NCBI RefSeq assembly: GCF_000192745.1
Contig: NC_015259.1
Span: 248,001 to 312,000 of the forward strand
Direction of reading: 5' to 3'
Origin: Polymorphum gilvum SL003B-26A1
GTDB lineage: Bacteria > Pseudomonadota > Alphaproteobacteria > Rhizobiales > Stappiaceae
DNA length: 64,000 bases
In this document: one piece after another, positions 28,007 through 37,645 of the stretch
Layout of the letters: every line of letters begins with the position of its first letter
How positions within the stretch are numbered: position 1 is the first letter of the stretch
Position numbers and translations under genes: made by a program
Notes under the pieces: generated by a model
Database searches by the model: none
Seen by the model: the letters and a program-made list of their open reading frames with translations, nothing else
What the model was told of the DNA's origin: nothing

Positions 28007-28954
28007 TTGCCTCGACGTGACCGCGATCCAGAAATCCAGCTCCGACAGCTTCGCTATGTGATCGCGGCGGCCGAGCATGGCAGCTTCCGGCAAGCGGCGC
28101 TCGCGGTCGGCGTGCGGGAATCGGCGATCAGCCGGCGCATCCGCGATCTGGAGGACGACGCCGGGGCGGCGCTGTTCATCCGCTATCAGCGCGGCGTGAC
28201 GCTCACCGAGGCCGGCAAGAACTTCGTGAGGCGCGCGCGACGCGCGATCAACGAGATTGATCTAGCCGTCAAGGAGGTCGGTGCGGCCGGCCGGGTCGAG
28301 GAAGGCGTGCTTCGGATCGGCATTTTCACCTCGCTCGCGTCGGGCTTCATCGCCGAGCTGCTGGAGCGCTACCGCGAGCAGCATCCCGGCGTCCGCACGA
28401 AGTTCGTGGAGGGCGCTCCGGCCGATCACGTCGCGGCCGTGCGGCTGCACGAGATCGATGTCGCCTTCCTCACAGGCCAACCGCGAGCGACGGGATGCGA
28501 GGTGACGCGGCTCTGGTGCGAGCGCGTCTTCGTCGTCCTGCCGGACACGCACGAGCTGGCCGCGAAGGAACGGATCGAATGGGCCGATCTGCGCGGGCGG
28601 CACTTCATCGTCAGCGAGGCCGAGCCCGGCCCCGAGATCCACGACTATCTCGTGAAGCATCTCGCGGAGCTTGGCCATCATCCGAGCGTCGAGCGATGCC
28701 CGGTCTACAACAGGGACACGCTAATGCAGATGGTGGCGTTGGGTGAAGGGATCACGCTGACCAGCGAGGCCACGACCGGCACGATGTTTCCGGGCGTGGC
28801 CTATCGGCTGCTTATGACGGATGTGCTGCCGTTCTGCGCGGTCTGGTCGCCGCGCAACGACAATCCCGCGCTGCGCCGGATGCTGAGCCTCGCCAGGAGC
28901 CTGTCGAAGAAGCGCTTCGGTTCGCCGCCGATCAACCCTGACGGTTGGACGTGA
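28007..28954 (+). CDS. LysR-family transcriptional regulator
   Basis: About 315 residues from a TTG at 28007. The N-terminal HTH reads QLRYVIAAAEHGSFRQAALA VGVRESAISRRIRDLE, then GAALFIRYQRGVTLTEAGK, followed by a periplasmic-binding-like effector domain. AAGGAG lies about 12 nt upstream. It converges on the DUF2274 gene with a 23-bp overlap of 3' ends. A LysR gene at this end of trb is common in related ICEs. Its effector and targets are unknown. Confidence 0.88.
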   Translation: MPRRDRDPEIQLRQLRYVIAAAEHGSFRQAALAVGVRESAISRRIRDLEDDAGAALFIRYQRGVTLTEAGKNFVRRARRAINEIDLAVKEVGAAGRVEEGVLRIGIFTSLASGFIAELLERYREQHPGVRTKFVEGAPADHVAAVRLHEIDVAFLTGQPRATGCEVTRLWCERVFVVLPDTHELAAKERIEWADLRGRHFIVSEAEPGPEIHDYLVKHLAELGHHPSVERCPVYNRDTLMQMVALGEGITLTSEATTGTMFPGVAYRLLMTDVLPFCAVWSPRNDNPALRRMLSLARSLSKKRFGSPPINPDGWT

Positions 28955-29168
28955 CCGTCCGGCGCGCCTTGGCGAAGCCGCGATCGGTGGCAATGAAACG
29001 CTCCAGCATCGGCACGATCAGCTTCATCGGATCGGCGATCGGCTGGCCGGATTCTCGGGCCAGCAGGGAGGCGTAAGCGGCAAGGTCGCGCGCCAGCGCG
29101 GCGGGCAACTCGACCGCGACCTTGACCGGTTTGTCGTCGGCGATCGGACCGAGTTTGAGCTTCGTCAT
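28932..29168 (-). CDS. DUF2274 domain protein
   Basis: A 78-residue protein, MTKLKLGPIADDKPVKVAVE then LPAALARDLAAYASLLARES, matching DUF2274. It follows trbI by 3 bp and is the last gene of the trb run. The pattern suggests a small ribbon-helix-helix-like DNA-binding protein (VKVAVELPAALARDL), but its role in transfer is not known to me. Confidence 0.82.
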   Translation of the reverse strand: MTKLKLGPIADDKPVKVAVELPAALARDLAAYASLLARESGQPIADPMKLIVPMLERFIATDRGFAKARRTVTSNRQG

Positions 29169-29171
29169 GGA

Positions 29172-30332
29172 TCACCCCCGGTATGGTTCGAGCACTAAAT
29201 CTCTGGTGACGATGACCCTGACCGGGAAGCCGGGTCGGATGGTCAGCGTCGGCAGCACCTGCAACTGGCGCTGGATGATCTGCTGTCCGGCCTGATTGAT
29301 GGTGTCCTGCGAGCCGTCGCGGATCGCGCGGATCAGGCGGTCCTCGTCGCTCGTCGCGAGTTCGGCCCCGACCGCGAGCAGCGTCGAGAGGCCTGCCGCC
29401 TTGGCGAGGTCCCACCAGTGGTAGTCGACGCCGTCCTCGAGCCCGGCATAGCCCTGCGTGTCGGCGCCGGGCTGGCGCTCCAGCACGATCGAGCGGCCAT
29501 TGGGGAAGATCAGCCGGTTCCAGACGAGCAGCACGCGGCGCTGGCCGAACTGCACGGAGTTGTCGTACTGGCCGATGATGCGCGTGCCCTGGGGCACGAG
29601 CAGGATTCGGCCGGTCGGGCTGTCGTAGATCGATTCCGTGACCTGCGCCGTGATCTGCCCCGGAAGGTCTGAGCGGATGCCGGTGATCAGCGCGGCCGGA
29701 ATGACCGCGCCGGCCTGGAGCACGAAGGGCGACGCCGGCGCCATGACACGATCGGTCGCGGTTGTGCGGCGATCGACGGCCGCGTTGAGGAAGGCGTTCT
29801 GCCGGTCCTGCGCCATCGTCCCGCCGAGCCCGAGGCCGGTCAGGTTGGGCATGCCGGCTCCGGCGGCCGCGCCCGCCTCGGCGCCGATGCCGGAATTGGT
29901 GGCCGTGCGGGTCTCCGTCTGGAAGAAGACGCGGCTGGTGCGCGCGGCCTCCTCCTCGGCGCGTCGCCGCTGCTCCTCCTGATCCACGGTCGGGTTCGGC
30001 ACAGCGGTCGGCGTGATTGGCTTGCCCTCATTCTGCGCGCTGAGGATCGGGCGGCCGAGATCGCCGGGCAGCGCCGGCCCGAGGATCGGCCCGGTATAGT
30101 CGCGGGGAAGGCCCGCGAGCCCGTCGGCCGTGGCGCGGTTCTCGGTCGAATACAGCTCCTCGCCGTCCGCGCCGCGATCGCGGGTCTGGAGCGCATAGAT
30201 CAGAGCGCCGCCGATGCCGAGCGAGACGACGAGGCCAGCGCCCGCCAGCACTTTGCGCGAAAGGCGGGTGACGCGCGGGGCCTCGGTGCGAAGGCGCATC
30301 GGCGGGGCTGCGTTGTTCTCGGTATCGGTCAT
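29172..30332 (-). CDS. trbI: Conjugal transfer protein TrbI (VirB10-like)
   Basis: 386 residues: a short cytoplasmic start, one transmembrane helix (VLAGAGLVVSLGIGGALIYA), a Pro/Glu-rich periplasmic linker, then the conserved domain with PFVLQAGAVIPAALITGIRS and GTRIIGQYDNSVQFGQRRVL. TrbI spans the envelope and forms part of the type IV secretion core. It overlaps trbG by ATGA. Confidence 0.93.
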   Translation of the reverse strand: MTDTENNAAPPMRLRTEAPRVTRLSRKVLAGAGLVVSLGIGGALIYALQTRDRGADGEELYSTENRATADGLAGLPRDYTGPILGPALPGDLGRPILSAQNEGKPITPTAVPNPTVDQEEQRRRAEEEAARTSRVFFQTETRTATNSGIGAEAGAAAGAGMPNLTGLGLGGTMAQDRQNAFLNAAVDRRTTATDRVMAPASPFVLQAGAVIPAALITGIRSDLPGQITAQVTESIYDSPTGRILLVPQGTRIIGQYDNSVQFGQRRVLLVWNRLIFPNGRSIVLERQPGADTQGYAGLEDGVDYHWWDLAKAAGLSTLLAVGAELATSDEDRLIRAIRDGSQDTINQAGQQIIQRQLQVLPTLTIRPGFPVRVIVTRDLVLEPYRG

Positions 30333-31351
30333 GACGATTGCCCTCCTTTGTCGTGCCGGACGTTCGAGGCGCGCTGGGAGCCGTCGATGCGCTCGATGCG
30401 GACCGTCTGCTGGCGCTTGCCGCTGCCGAGGCGCAGCTCGGCCGCGCCGAACAGCCGATCGACGATCAGGATGTTCTGGTGGACGCGGGTGTTGGCGATC
30501 TGCGCCTCGCCCTCCGGACCGATCACGAAGATCGGCGGCATCTCGCCCTGCACGATGCCGCGCGGGAACTCGATGTAGACGCGGCGGCCGTCGTCATAGA
30601 CCGAAACCGGCTTCCAGGGCGGATTGTCGCCAGAGGCGAGCCCATAGCGATAGTTCCGCGTCGTCACGGCCGGGATGATCGGTGTGGCGGGGATCGCCTG
30701 CCCCGACCCTCCGCGCGGGCGTGGATAGGACCAGGCCACGGACGGCATGTAGGGTTTCTCGCGCGAGCGCAGCTCGACCATGTAGGTGCGACGGTCGGTG
30801 GTGATGACGAGATTGGTGGAGATGTCGGCGCGCGACGGCTTCACCAGCACATGGACGCGCCGCGTCACGCCCGATCCGCTCTCGGTATCGCCGATGATCC
30901 AGCGCGCCGTATCGCCGGCGGCGATCGGCCCGGCGCCGGTCAGGCTCTCGCCGGGCTCCAGCGCGATGTTTGTGATCTGTCCGGGCGAGGCGTAGATCTG
31001 ATAGAGCGCGCCTTCGCTCCACGGATAGACCTGAATGGCGTTGTAATAGCCCTCGCGGCGTGGCTCCACGCGAGCCGCGAGATTGGCGTTCTCGACGCGC
31101 GCGGTCGGCGTGGACGCGGCGTTGCCGCCGCGGCTGACCGACCAGGCCGGTGGGACGTGGACCGGCTTTGGCGTCGTGTCGGTCACTGCGGCCGGCACGT
31201 CTGGAAGCGGCGGCACGTCGGAATCGTAGCTGATCTCGGGCGGCTTCTTCGCCGAAGCGCATCCACCGAGCATCGCGGTCGAGACCAGCAAAGCCGAGAT
31301 CACGGATTTACGGAAAGCCGGCTTTCCGGCGTTACGGGCATACGGCGTCAT
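30329..31351 (-). CDS. trbG: Conjugal transfer protein TrbG (VirB9-like)
   Basis: 340 residues with a lipoprotein-type signal ending LLVSTAMLGGCASAKK. The body shows YPWSEGALYQIYASPGQITN and later PPIFVIGPEGEAQIANTRVH, as expected for the VirB9-like core subunit. Coupled to trbF and trbI by 4-bp overlaps. Confidence 0.92.
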   Translation of the reverse strand: MTPYARNAGKPAFRKSVISALLVSTAMLGGCASAKKPPEISYDSDVPPLPDVPAAVTDTTPKPVHVPPAWSVSRGGNAASTPTARVENANLAARVEPRREGYYNAIQVYPWSEGALYQIYASPGQITNIALEPGESLTGAGPIAAGDTARWIIGDTESGSGVTRRVHVLVKPSRADISTNLVITTDRRTYMVELRSREKPYMPSVAWSYPRPRGGSGQAIPATPIIPAVTTRNYRYGLASGDNPPWKPVSVYDDGRRVYIEFPRGIVQGEMPPIFVIGPEGEAQIANTRVHQNILIVDRLFGAAELRLGSGKRQQTVRIERIDGSQRASNVRHDKGGQSS

Positions 31352-32037
31352 TGTCCCATCTCCCGCGACCAGTTGATGGCGTTGATGTAGATGCCGAGCG
31401 GATTGGCCTTGAGCCGCTCGGCGTCGCGCGGCGGCTGGACGACGATGGTGAGGATGGCGGTCCAGCGTTCGGTGGTCGAAAGCTGACCGTTCTCGTAGCG
31501 GCGCTCGATCCAGGCGATGCGGAAACTTTCCGGCGACGCCCGGATGACGCTCGACACCTCGACGGCGACCTGCTGTTTGCCGACCTTCGTGAAGGGGTCG
31601 TTGACGCGGGCATAGTCGTTGAGCGCCGCCGCGCCGCGGTCCGTGGTAAATTCATAGGCGCGCAGCCAGTTCTGCCGGACGATGATCGGATCGGCCGGGA
31701 CCGAGCGGACCTGCTCGATGAAGCGGGCGAGGTGCCACGCGATTTGCGGATCGGTCGGGCGATAGTCGGCGCTCGCCGGCGCGACGGTCTGAGCCTGCCC
31801 GAGCTTGTCGACCTGAACGATCCAGGGAACGACGGTGCCGCGCGCGGACTGGACGACGAGCGCGGCGGCGAAGCCGCCCGAGAGCGCGAGGCAGCCGAAG
31901 GCCACGTAGCGCCAGCTCTTGGCCTGGACGCGCGCGGAGCCGATGCGGTCGTCCCAACTTTGGCCCGCCTTCTGGTAGGGCGTTTCGGGTTCGGGGGTCT
32001 TGCCGTAATGGGTGACTGGTCGCCTGAAGATGTTCAT
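31348..32037 (-). CDS. trbF: Conjugal transfer protein TrbF (VirB8-like)
   Basis: 229 residues: MNIFRRPVTHYGKTPEPETP then a transmembrane helix at about 44-66, then a periplasmic VirB8-like domain with RENWLRAYEFTT-like VRQNWLRAYEFTTDRGAAAL and NPLGIYINAINWSREM. It scaffolds the inner-membrane complex of the secretion system. Confidence 0.93.
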   Translation of the reverse strand: MNIFRRPVTHYGKTPEPETPYQKAGQSWDDRIGSARVQAKSWRYVAFGCLALSGGFAAALVVQSARGTVVPWIVQVDKLGQAQTVAPASADYRPTDPQIAWHLARFIEQVRSVPADPIIVRQNWLRAYEFTTDRGAAALNDYARVNDPFTKVGKQQVAVEVSSVIRASPESFRIAWIERRYENGQLSTTERWTAILTIVVQPPRDAERLKANPLGIYINAINWSREMGQ

Positions 32038-33410
32038 GAGCGGTCGCTTTCGGAGAGATTGACGGAGGAGCCGGAGCCGTGGCTGTCGCCGGAGCGGACC
32101 GCATGCGCGGCCGCCGAGACGCCGTGGCTGACGGCCTGGCCGCGCTTCATGCGCTGCGCCCAGGCCGGCGGCGTGTTCGGGGTTGCGGAGGCGGACGCAG
32201 CGGCCGAGGCGTCATTGGCGGCGGCCGCGCCGCCGCCGACCGTGCCCATGGTCGAGGAGCCGCCCGTCGTCTCGAAGGCGCCCTTGAAGCCGCCCGAATG
32301 GCTCGACTTGAGGCTCGCGGCGGCGCGGGCGAGCCCGCGTCGAAGCGGCGAGACCCCGGCCGAGCCCGCGGCGCGCGCGACGCCCCCAAGGCCGGAAGCG
32401 ACGCCGGACGCGCCGGACTGCCCCATGGAGCCGAGCGTGTAGGCGGACGATGCGGCGCCGGCCGCGGCGGCTCCGCCACGAGCGGCGGCCGCACCGCCTG
32501 ACAGGGCAAGGGCTCCACCCTTGGCGGCCAGCACCGCGCCGCCGCCTGCGGCGAGCGCCGCGCCTCCGACCGCGAGGCCGGTGCCCACGGCGGCGCCCGC
32601 GCCGAGCTGCGGCCCGCCGGAGACGAGGCCATTGGCGATGCCAGGGCCGAAGATGCCGAGGCCGAGCAAGGAGAGCGCGGCGAGGACGATCGCCATGGCC
32701 TGGTCGATGGTCGGGGTCTGGCCGCCGAAGCCGGCGGTGAACTGCGAGAACAACGTCGAGCCGATGCCGATGATGACGGCGAGGACGAGCACCTTGATGC
32801 CCGACGAGATCACGTTGCCGAGCACGCGTTCAGCCATGAACGCCGTCTTGCCGAACAGGCCGAACGGGATCAGCACGAAGCCTGCGAGGGTGCTCAGCTT
32901 GAACTCGATCAGCGTCACGAAGAGCTGGATGGCGAGGATGAAGAAGGCAAGGATGACCAGCACCCAGGCGAAGAACATGCACGCGATCTGGATGAAGTTC
33001 TCGAAGAACGCGATCCAGCCCATGAGATCGGAGATGGAATCGAGCAGCGGCCGGCCAGCGTCGAGCCCGGTCTGAGCGACCTTGCCGGGGCGCAGCAGGT
33101 CGGCGGCGCTGAAGCTGGTGCCCGATCCCTTGAGCCCGAGGCCGGCGAAGGAGTCGAAGACGATCTTCGCGAGCGAATTCCAATTGGAAATCAGGTAGGC
33201 AAATGCACCGACGAACAGCGTCTTCTTCACAAGCCGCGCCATGATATCGTCGTCTGCGCCCCAACTCCAGAACAGGGCCGCGAGCGTCACGTCGATGACG
33301 ATGAGCGTGGTCGCAATAAACGCCACCTCGCCGCCGAGCAGGCCGAAGCCCGAGTCGATGTAGGAGGTGAAGACCGAGAGGAAATTGTCGATGACGCCGG
33401 TGCTGCCCAT
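32034..33410 (-). CDS. trbL: Conjugal transfer protein TrbL (VirB6-like)
   Basis: 458 residues. The N-terminal half is polytopic, beginning MGSTGVIDNFLSVFTSYIDS, with FIATTLIVIDVTLAALFWSW as a helix. The C-terminal ~170 residues are a low-complexity Gly/Ala/Ser tail, usual for TrbL. It is the inner-membrane channel component. It overlaps trbF by ATGA. Confidence 0.92.
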   Translation of the reverse strand: MGSTGVIDNFLSVFTSYIDSGFGLLGGEVAFIATTLIVIDVTLAALFWSWGADDDIMARLVKKTLFVGAFAYLISNWNSLAKIVFDSFAGLGLKGSGTSFSAADLLRPGKVAQTGLDAGRPLLDSISDLMGWIAFFENFIQIACMFFAWVLVILAFFILAIQLFVTLIEFKLSTLAGFVLIPFGLFGKTAFMAERVLGNVISSGIKVLVLAVIIGIGSTLFSQFTAGFGGQTPTIDQAMAIVLAALSLLGLGIFGPGIANGLVSGGPQLGAGAAVGTGLAVGGAALAAGGGAVLAAKGGALALSGGAAAARGGAAAAGAASSAYTLGSMGQSGASGVASGLGGVARAAGSAGVSPLRRGLARAAASLKSSHSGGFKGAFETTGGSSTMGTVGGGAAAANDASAAASASATPNTPPAWAQRMKRGQAVSHGVSAAAHAVRSGDSHGSGSSVNLSESDRS

Positions 33411-33416
33411 CTGCGC

Positions 33417-33704
33417 TCACCGTTCGTCATTGGCTGCGGGCGCTACCGGCTGCTGCGCGCGGCCGAGAAAGCGGTCACGGGTCTCGGCCCAGACGCGCAG
33501 GCATCCGGCGTCCTTACCGGCCGCCTCGCCGAGCTGCTGGCACCGGCGCTGCTCGTTTCGGAGCGGATCGGTCGACCGTTCGACGGCGCGCGCCGGTTTG
33601 GGCGTCGGCTCCTCTTCTTTCCGGGTCAGTTCGATGGCCGTCGCGGTGATCGCGACGGCCACGAAGACGACGGCACCCAGCCGGGCCAGCATCTTGCCGT
33701 CCAT
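33417..33704 (-). CDS. trbK: Putative entry-exclusion protein TrbK-alt
   Basis: 95 residues with a single N-terminal membrane helix (LARLGAVVFVAVAITATAIE) and a soluble tail with two Cys (RRCQQLGEAAGKDAGCLRVW). Position between trbJ and trbL and the CQ...DAGC pattern match the alternative TrbK family. Entry exclusion is inferred from the family name. Confidence 0.8.
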   Translation of the reverse strand: MDGKMLARLGAVVFVAVAITATAIELTRKEEEPTPKPARAVERSTDPLRNEQRRCQQLGEAAGKDAGCLRVWAETRDRFLGRAQQPVAPAANDER

Positions 33705-33726
33705 GACGGTCCCCCTTCCTGGCGCT

Positions 33727-34491
33727 TCAGTTGCCGTTGAACATTTTCGCGCCGCCCGGCTGGTAGCCGGAGCCGGGCGTCAGGAAGCGGCGGCGCTGCT
33801 CGCGGCCCTGTTCGGCCGCCGCTGAGCGCTCGGCCTCGGTGAGCGCCTGCGCGCGGCCGTTCGCGGCAATGACGGCGGTGAGGTCGGCGAGCTGCTGCGC
33901 CTGGAGGGCGAGGAGCTGGTTGCCCGCCTGCGTCGCCTGAAGCGCACCGGTCGCGCCTTGGCTCTGCCCGACCAGCGCCGACATCTGCGTGCGGTTGGTG
34001 TCGATGTTGCCGACCACGGTGGCCTGCACGCGCATGGCGTCCTGCAGACCGCCGACCGTGTTCTGCCAGCGGCTCTTGGCGTCGGCGACGAGCTGCTGCT
34101 GCGTCGCCGTCATGGAGGCGTTGCCGTACTGCGTGTTGAACGCCTGATCGATCTTCCCGACGTCGAACGCGATGTTCTGCGCCTGGCTCAAGAGCTGCTG
34201 CGTGCGCTGCACGGACTGCTGAAGCTGCTGGAGCGAGGAGAACGGCAGGCTAGCCAGGTTCTTCGCCTGGTTGATGAGCATCTGCGCCTCATTCTGGAGC
34301 GAGGTGATCTGGTTGGTGATCTGCTCCAGCGCGCGGGCGGCCTGAAGGACGTTCTGCGCATAGTTGGTCGGGTCGTAGACGATCCTCCACGCATGCGCCG
34401 GCGTGGTCAGGACTGGCGCGACGGCGAGCGGCGCCGACAGCATGGTGGCGGCGAGCAGCGTCATGGCAAGGCGGGGCGGATTGCGGGTCAT
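33727..34491 (-). CDS. trbJ: Conjugal transfer protein TrbJ (VirB5-like)
   Basis: 254 residues with a signal peptide ending near APVLTTPAHA. The mature part, WRIVYDPTNYAQNVLQAARA, is a helical Gln-rich chain, typical of the VirB5/TrbJ minor pilus protein. It lies 4 bp after trbE. Confidence 0.92.
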   Translation of the reverse strand: MTRNPPRLAMTLLAATMLSAPLAVAPVLTTPAHAWRIVYDPTNYAQNVLQAARALEQITNQITSLQNEAQMLINQAKNLASLPFSSLQQLQQSVQRTQQLLSQAQNIAFDVGKIDQAFNTQYGNASMTATQQQLVADAKSRWQNTVGGLQDAMRVQATVVGNIDTNRTQMSALVGQSQGATGALQATQAGNQLLALQAQQLADLTAVIAANGRAQALTEAERSAAAEQGREQRRRFLTPGSGYQPGGAKMFNGN

Positions 34492-34495
34492 GGAT

Positions 34496-36946
34496 TCACG
34501 TCTCCTGTTCGGGTTGCGGTTCGATGTTGATGAGGTCTGGGATGAGGTCGGCCGCCCAGGCGGCGTCCCGCGCGTCGAGCCAGGCGGCGAGGAAGCCGTC
34601 GCGGCCGTGCTCGGCGAAGATGCGGGAGATCAGCGTCTGGTCGGATTTCGAGGAGGCAGCGCAGAGCGCGAGCCCGACTTCCGACAGGCCGAGTTCGAAC
34701 ATGCGGTTGCCGCGCCGCGACTGGCAGTAGTAGTCACGCTTCGGCGTGGCGCGGGCGATCAGCTCGATCTGCCGGTCGTTGAGGCCGAAGCGCCGATAGA
34801 TTGCCGTGATCTGGGGCTCCACGGCGCGCTCGTTCGGGAGCATCACGCGGGTCAGGCAGCTTTCGATGATCGCCGGCGCGATGCTGCTGTTGTCGATGTC
34901 GGAGAGCGACTGCGTGGCGAAGACGACGCTTGCGTTTCGCTTCCTCAGCGTCTTGAGCCATTCCCTGAGCTGGCCGGAGAAGCCCTCGTCGTCCAGCGCA
35001 AGCCAGCCTTCGTCGATGATGAGCAGCGTCGGACGCCCGTCGAGCCGGTCGCCGATGCGGTGGAAGAGATAGGCGAGCACGGCCGGCGCCGAGCCGGTCC
35101 CGACGAGCCCCTCGATCTCGAAGGCCTGCACGGACGCTGAGCCGAGATGCTCGGATTCGGCGTCGAGCAGCCGGCCGTAGGGACCGCCGACGCAATAGGG
35201 TCGCAGCGCCTGCTTGAGGTCGTTCGACTGGAGCAGCACGGTCAGGCCGGTGATTGTCCGCTCCTCGAGCGGCGCGGAAGCGAGCGAGGTCAGCGCGGTC
35301 CAGAGATGCTCCTTGACCTCGGGCGTGATCTGCACGCCCTCGCGCAGGAGGATCGCGACGATCCAGTCGGCCGCCCAGGCGCGTTCGGGCACCTCATGGA
35401 CGCGGGCGAGCGGCTGGAGGGAGACCGAGCCCTCCGCGCCATCGGTCAGGTCGCCGCCGAGATCATGCCAGTCGCCGCCCATGGCGAGCGCGGACGCCCT
35501 GATCGAGCCCCCGAAATCGAAGGCGAAGACCTGCGAACGCGGGTAACGGCGGAACTGCAAGGACATGAGGGCAAGCAAGACAGACTTGCCCGCGCCGGTC
35601 GGCCCGACGACCAGCGTGTGGCCGACATCGCCGACGTGCAAAGAAAACCGGAACGGGGTCGAGCCTTCGGTCCTGCCGTAAAGCAGCGGGGGCGCGCCGA
35701 AATGCTCGTCCCGTTCCGGCCCGGCCCACACGGCGCTGAGCGGAATCATGTGGGCAAGGTTGAGGGTGTTGACCGGCGGTTGCCGGACATTGCCGTAGAC
35801 ATGGCCCGGTAGGCTGCCGAGCCATGCGTCGACGGCGTTGATGGTCTCGGGCATGCAGGTGAAGTCGCGCCCCTGGATGACCTTCTCGACCAGACGCAGC
35901 TTCTCGTCGGCCGTACGGGCATCGGCGTCCCAGACGGTCACGGTCGCGGTGACATAGGCCTCGCCGGCGAAGTCCTGGCCGAGTTCCTGAAGCGCGAGAT
36001 CCGCGTCCTGCGCCTTGTTCGCGGCGTCGGTGTCGACGAGCACGGATTGCTCGTTGGTCATCACCTCCTTCAGGATCGCGGCGATGCTCTTGCGCTTGGC
36101 GAACCACTGCCTCCTGATCTTGGTCAGCAGGCGGATCGCGTCGGTCTTGTCGAGGAGGATGGCGCGCGTCGACCAGCGATAGGGAAAGGCGAGCCGGTTC
36201 AGCTCGTCGAGAATGCCGGGCGTGGTCGCGGTCGGGAAGCCGACGATGGTGAGGATGCGCAGATGCTGCTCGCCCAGGCGCGGCTCCAGCCCGCCGGTGA
36301 GCGGCTGGTCGGCGAGCAGCGCGTCGAGATACATCGGCGTCTCGGGAACGCGGACGCGATGCCGGTTGGTCGAGATGGTCGAATGCAGATAGGTGAGCGT
36401 CTCGCCGTCATCGAGCCAGGCGCATTCCGGCATGAAACCGTCGAGCAGTGCGAGCACGCGATCGGTGCGATCGGTGAAGGCGCGTAGCGCCTCATGCGGA
36501 TCGATGCCGGAACGCTCGCGGCCCTCGTAGAGCCAAGCCTCGGTGCGGGCGGCCTCCTCGGCCGGCGGCATATAGAGGATGGTCAGGAAGTAGCCGGAAA
36601 CGAAGTGCTGGCCCTCTTCCTCGAAATCGGCCTTGCGCTCGGAATCGACGAGCGCCGAGGCCGCATCGGGAAAGCGGCTGTCGGGATAGGTCGCGGCCTC
36701 GGAGCGCTGCGCCTCGACGAAGATCGCCCAGCCGGAGCCGAGGCGACGGAAAGCGTTGTTGAGGCGCCCGGCGACGGCGACCAGCTCGGCCGCGACGGCG
36801 GAATCGAGATCGGGACCGCGAAACTTCGCCGTGCGCTGAAACGAGCCGTCCTTGTTGAGGACGACACCGGCGCCGACCAAAGCCGCCCAGGGCAGATAGT
36901 CGGCGAGACGAGCGGAGGCGCGGCGGTATTCTGCAAGGTTCATCAT
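34496..36946 (-). CDS. trbE: Conjugal transfer ATPase TrbE (VirB4-like)
   Basis: Starting at 36946 (MMNLAEYRRASARLADYLPW) the protein has 816 residues, the usual TrbE length; a start 21 bp upstream would reach further into trbD. Walker A is VGPTGAGKSVLLALMSLQF near residue 446 and Walker B LLIIDEGWLALDD near 644. It powers pilus assembly and substrate transfer at the inner membrane. Confidence 0.94.
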   Translation of the reverse strand: MMNLAEYRRASARLADYLPWAALVGAGVVLNKDGSFQRTAKFRGPDLDSAVAAELVAVAGRLNNAFRRLGSGWAIFVEAQRSEAATYPDSRFPDAASALVDSERKADFEEEGQHFVSGYFLTILYMPPAEEAARTEAWLYEGRERSGIDPHEALRAFTDRTDRVLALLDGFMPECAWLDDGETLTYLHSTISTNRHRVRVPETPMYLDALLADQPLTGGLEPRLGEQHLRILTIVGFPTATTPGILDELNRLAFPYRWSTRAILLDKTDAIRLLTKIRRQWFAKRKSIAAILKEVMTNEQSVLVDTDAANKAQDADLALQELGQDFAGEAYVTATVTVWDADARTADEKLRLVEKVIQGRDFTCMPETINAVDAWLGSLPGHVYGNVRQPPVNTLNLAHMIPLSAVWAGPERDEHFGAPPLLYGRTEGSTPFRFSLHVGDVGHTLVVGPTGAGKSVLLALMSLQFRRYPRSQVFAFDFGGSIRASALAMGGDWHDLGGDLTDGAEGSVSLQPLARVHEVPERAWAADWIVAILLREGVQITPEVKEHLWTALTSLASAPLEERTITGLTVLLQSNDLKQALRPYCVGGPYGRLLDAESEHLGSASVQAFEIEGLVGTGSAPAVLAYLFHRIGDRLDGRPTLLIIDEGWLALDDEGFSGQLREWLKTLRKRNASVVFATQSLSDIDNSSIAPAIIESCLTRVMLPNERAVEPQITAIYRRFGLNDRQIELIARATPKRDYYCQSRRGNRMFELGLSEVGLALCAASSKSDQTLISRIFAEHGRDGFLAAWLDARDAAWAADLIPDLINIEPQPEQET

Positions 36947-36956
36947 GGGAGCGCCC

Positions 36957-37238
36957 TCACACCGCAAGATGGCCGGGGATGCGCAGATGCCGGCGACCGA
37001 CCTCCACGAAGAGCGGATCGCGCCGAGCCGCCCATACCGCCACGAAGTGGCCGATCGCCCAGATCGCGAGGCCGACCAGCCAGAGGCGCAAGCCGAGACC
37101 CACGGCTCCGGCGATCGTGCCGTTCATGATGGCGATGGAGCGCGGCGCGCCGCCGAGCAGGATGTGCTCGGTCAGCGCGCGATGGACCGGCACGGAGAAT
37201 CCCGGCACGGCGTCGAGTTGTTCGAAGCCGGCCGCCAT
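36957..37238 (-). CDS. trbD: Conjugal transfer protein TrbD (VirB3-like)
   Basis: 93 residues with PGFSVPVHRALTEHILLGGA followed by a pair of close hydrophobic helices. This is the VirB3/TrbD pattern. Its ATG shares a base with the trbC stop (TGATG). Confidence 0.92.
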   Translation of the reverse strand: MAAGFEQLDAVPGFSVPVHRALTEHILLGGAPRSIAIMNGTIAGAVGLGLRLWLVGLAIWAIGHFVAVWAARRDPLFVEVGRRHLRIPGHLAV

Positions 37239-37645
37239 CAGATGAGCGCCCCGCCGCCGAACGAAAAGAAGCTCAAGAAGAACGAGCTGGCCGCGAAGGC
37301 GATGCTGAGCCCGAACACGATCTGGATGAGGCGGCGAAATCCGCCGGCCGTGTCGCCGAAGGCAAGCGTCAGGCCGGTGACGATGATGATGATGACCGCG
37401 ACGATCTTGGCGACCGGCCCCTCGACGGATTCGAGGATTTTCTGGAGCGGCGCTTCCCAGGGCATCGAGGAGCCGGAGGCGTGAGCGGCCGGAACCGCCG
37501 TCATCATCATGATGGTGACGAGCGCGGTCGAGCTGGCGAGCCGGTCATAGGCGCCGCGCAGCACGGAGGCTCCGGCCCGCCTCGGCTGGACCGGCTGCGG
37601 GATCGGCGGAACGGGCGTATTCGAGGCGGTCACGGACGACTTCAT
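37238..37645 (-). CDS. trbC: Conjugal transfer prepilin TrbC (VirB2-like)
   Basis: From the ATG at 37645 ([20 protein letters not shown]) the product is 135 residues. A long signal ends near AVPAAHASG, then come two hydrophobic helices (IVAVIIIIVTGLTLAFGD and a second at the C-terminus). This is the pilin subunit. Its ATG overlaps the trbB stop by one base. Confidence 0.9.
   Translation of the reverse strand: MKSSVTASNTPVPPIPQPVQPRRAGASVLRGAYDRLASSTALVTIMMMTAVPAAHASGSSMPWEAPLQKILESVEGPVAKIVAVIIIIVTGLTLAFGDTAGGFRRLIQIVFGLSIAFAASSFFLSFFSFGGGALI

Noticed and set aside
27718-28020. 100-codon plus-strand frame before LysR
   Set aside because: No ribosome site or family resemblance, and it crosses the inverted repeat at 27871-27932.
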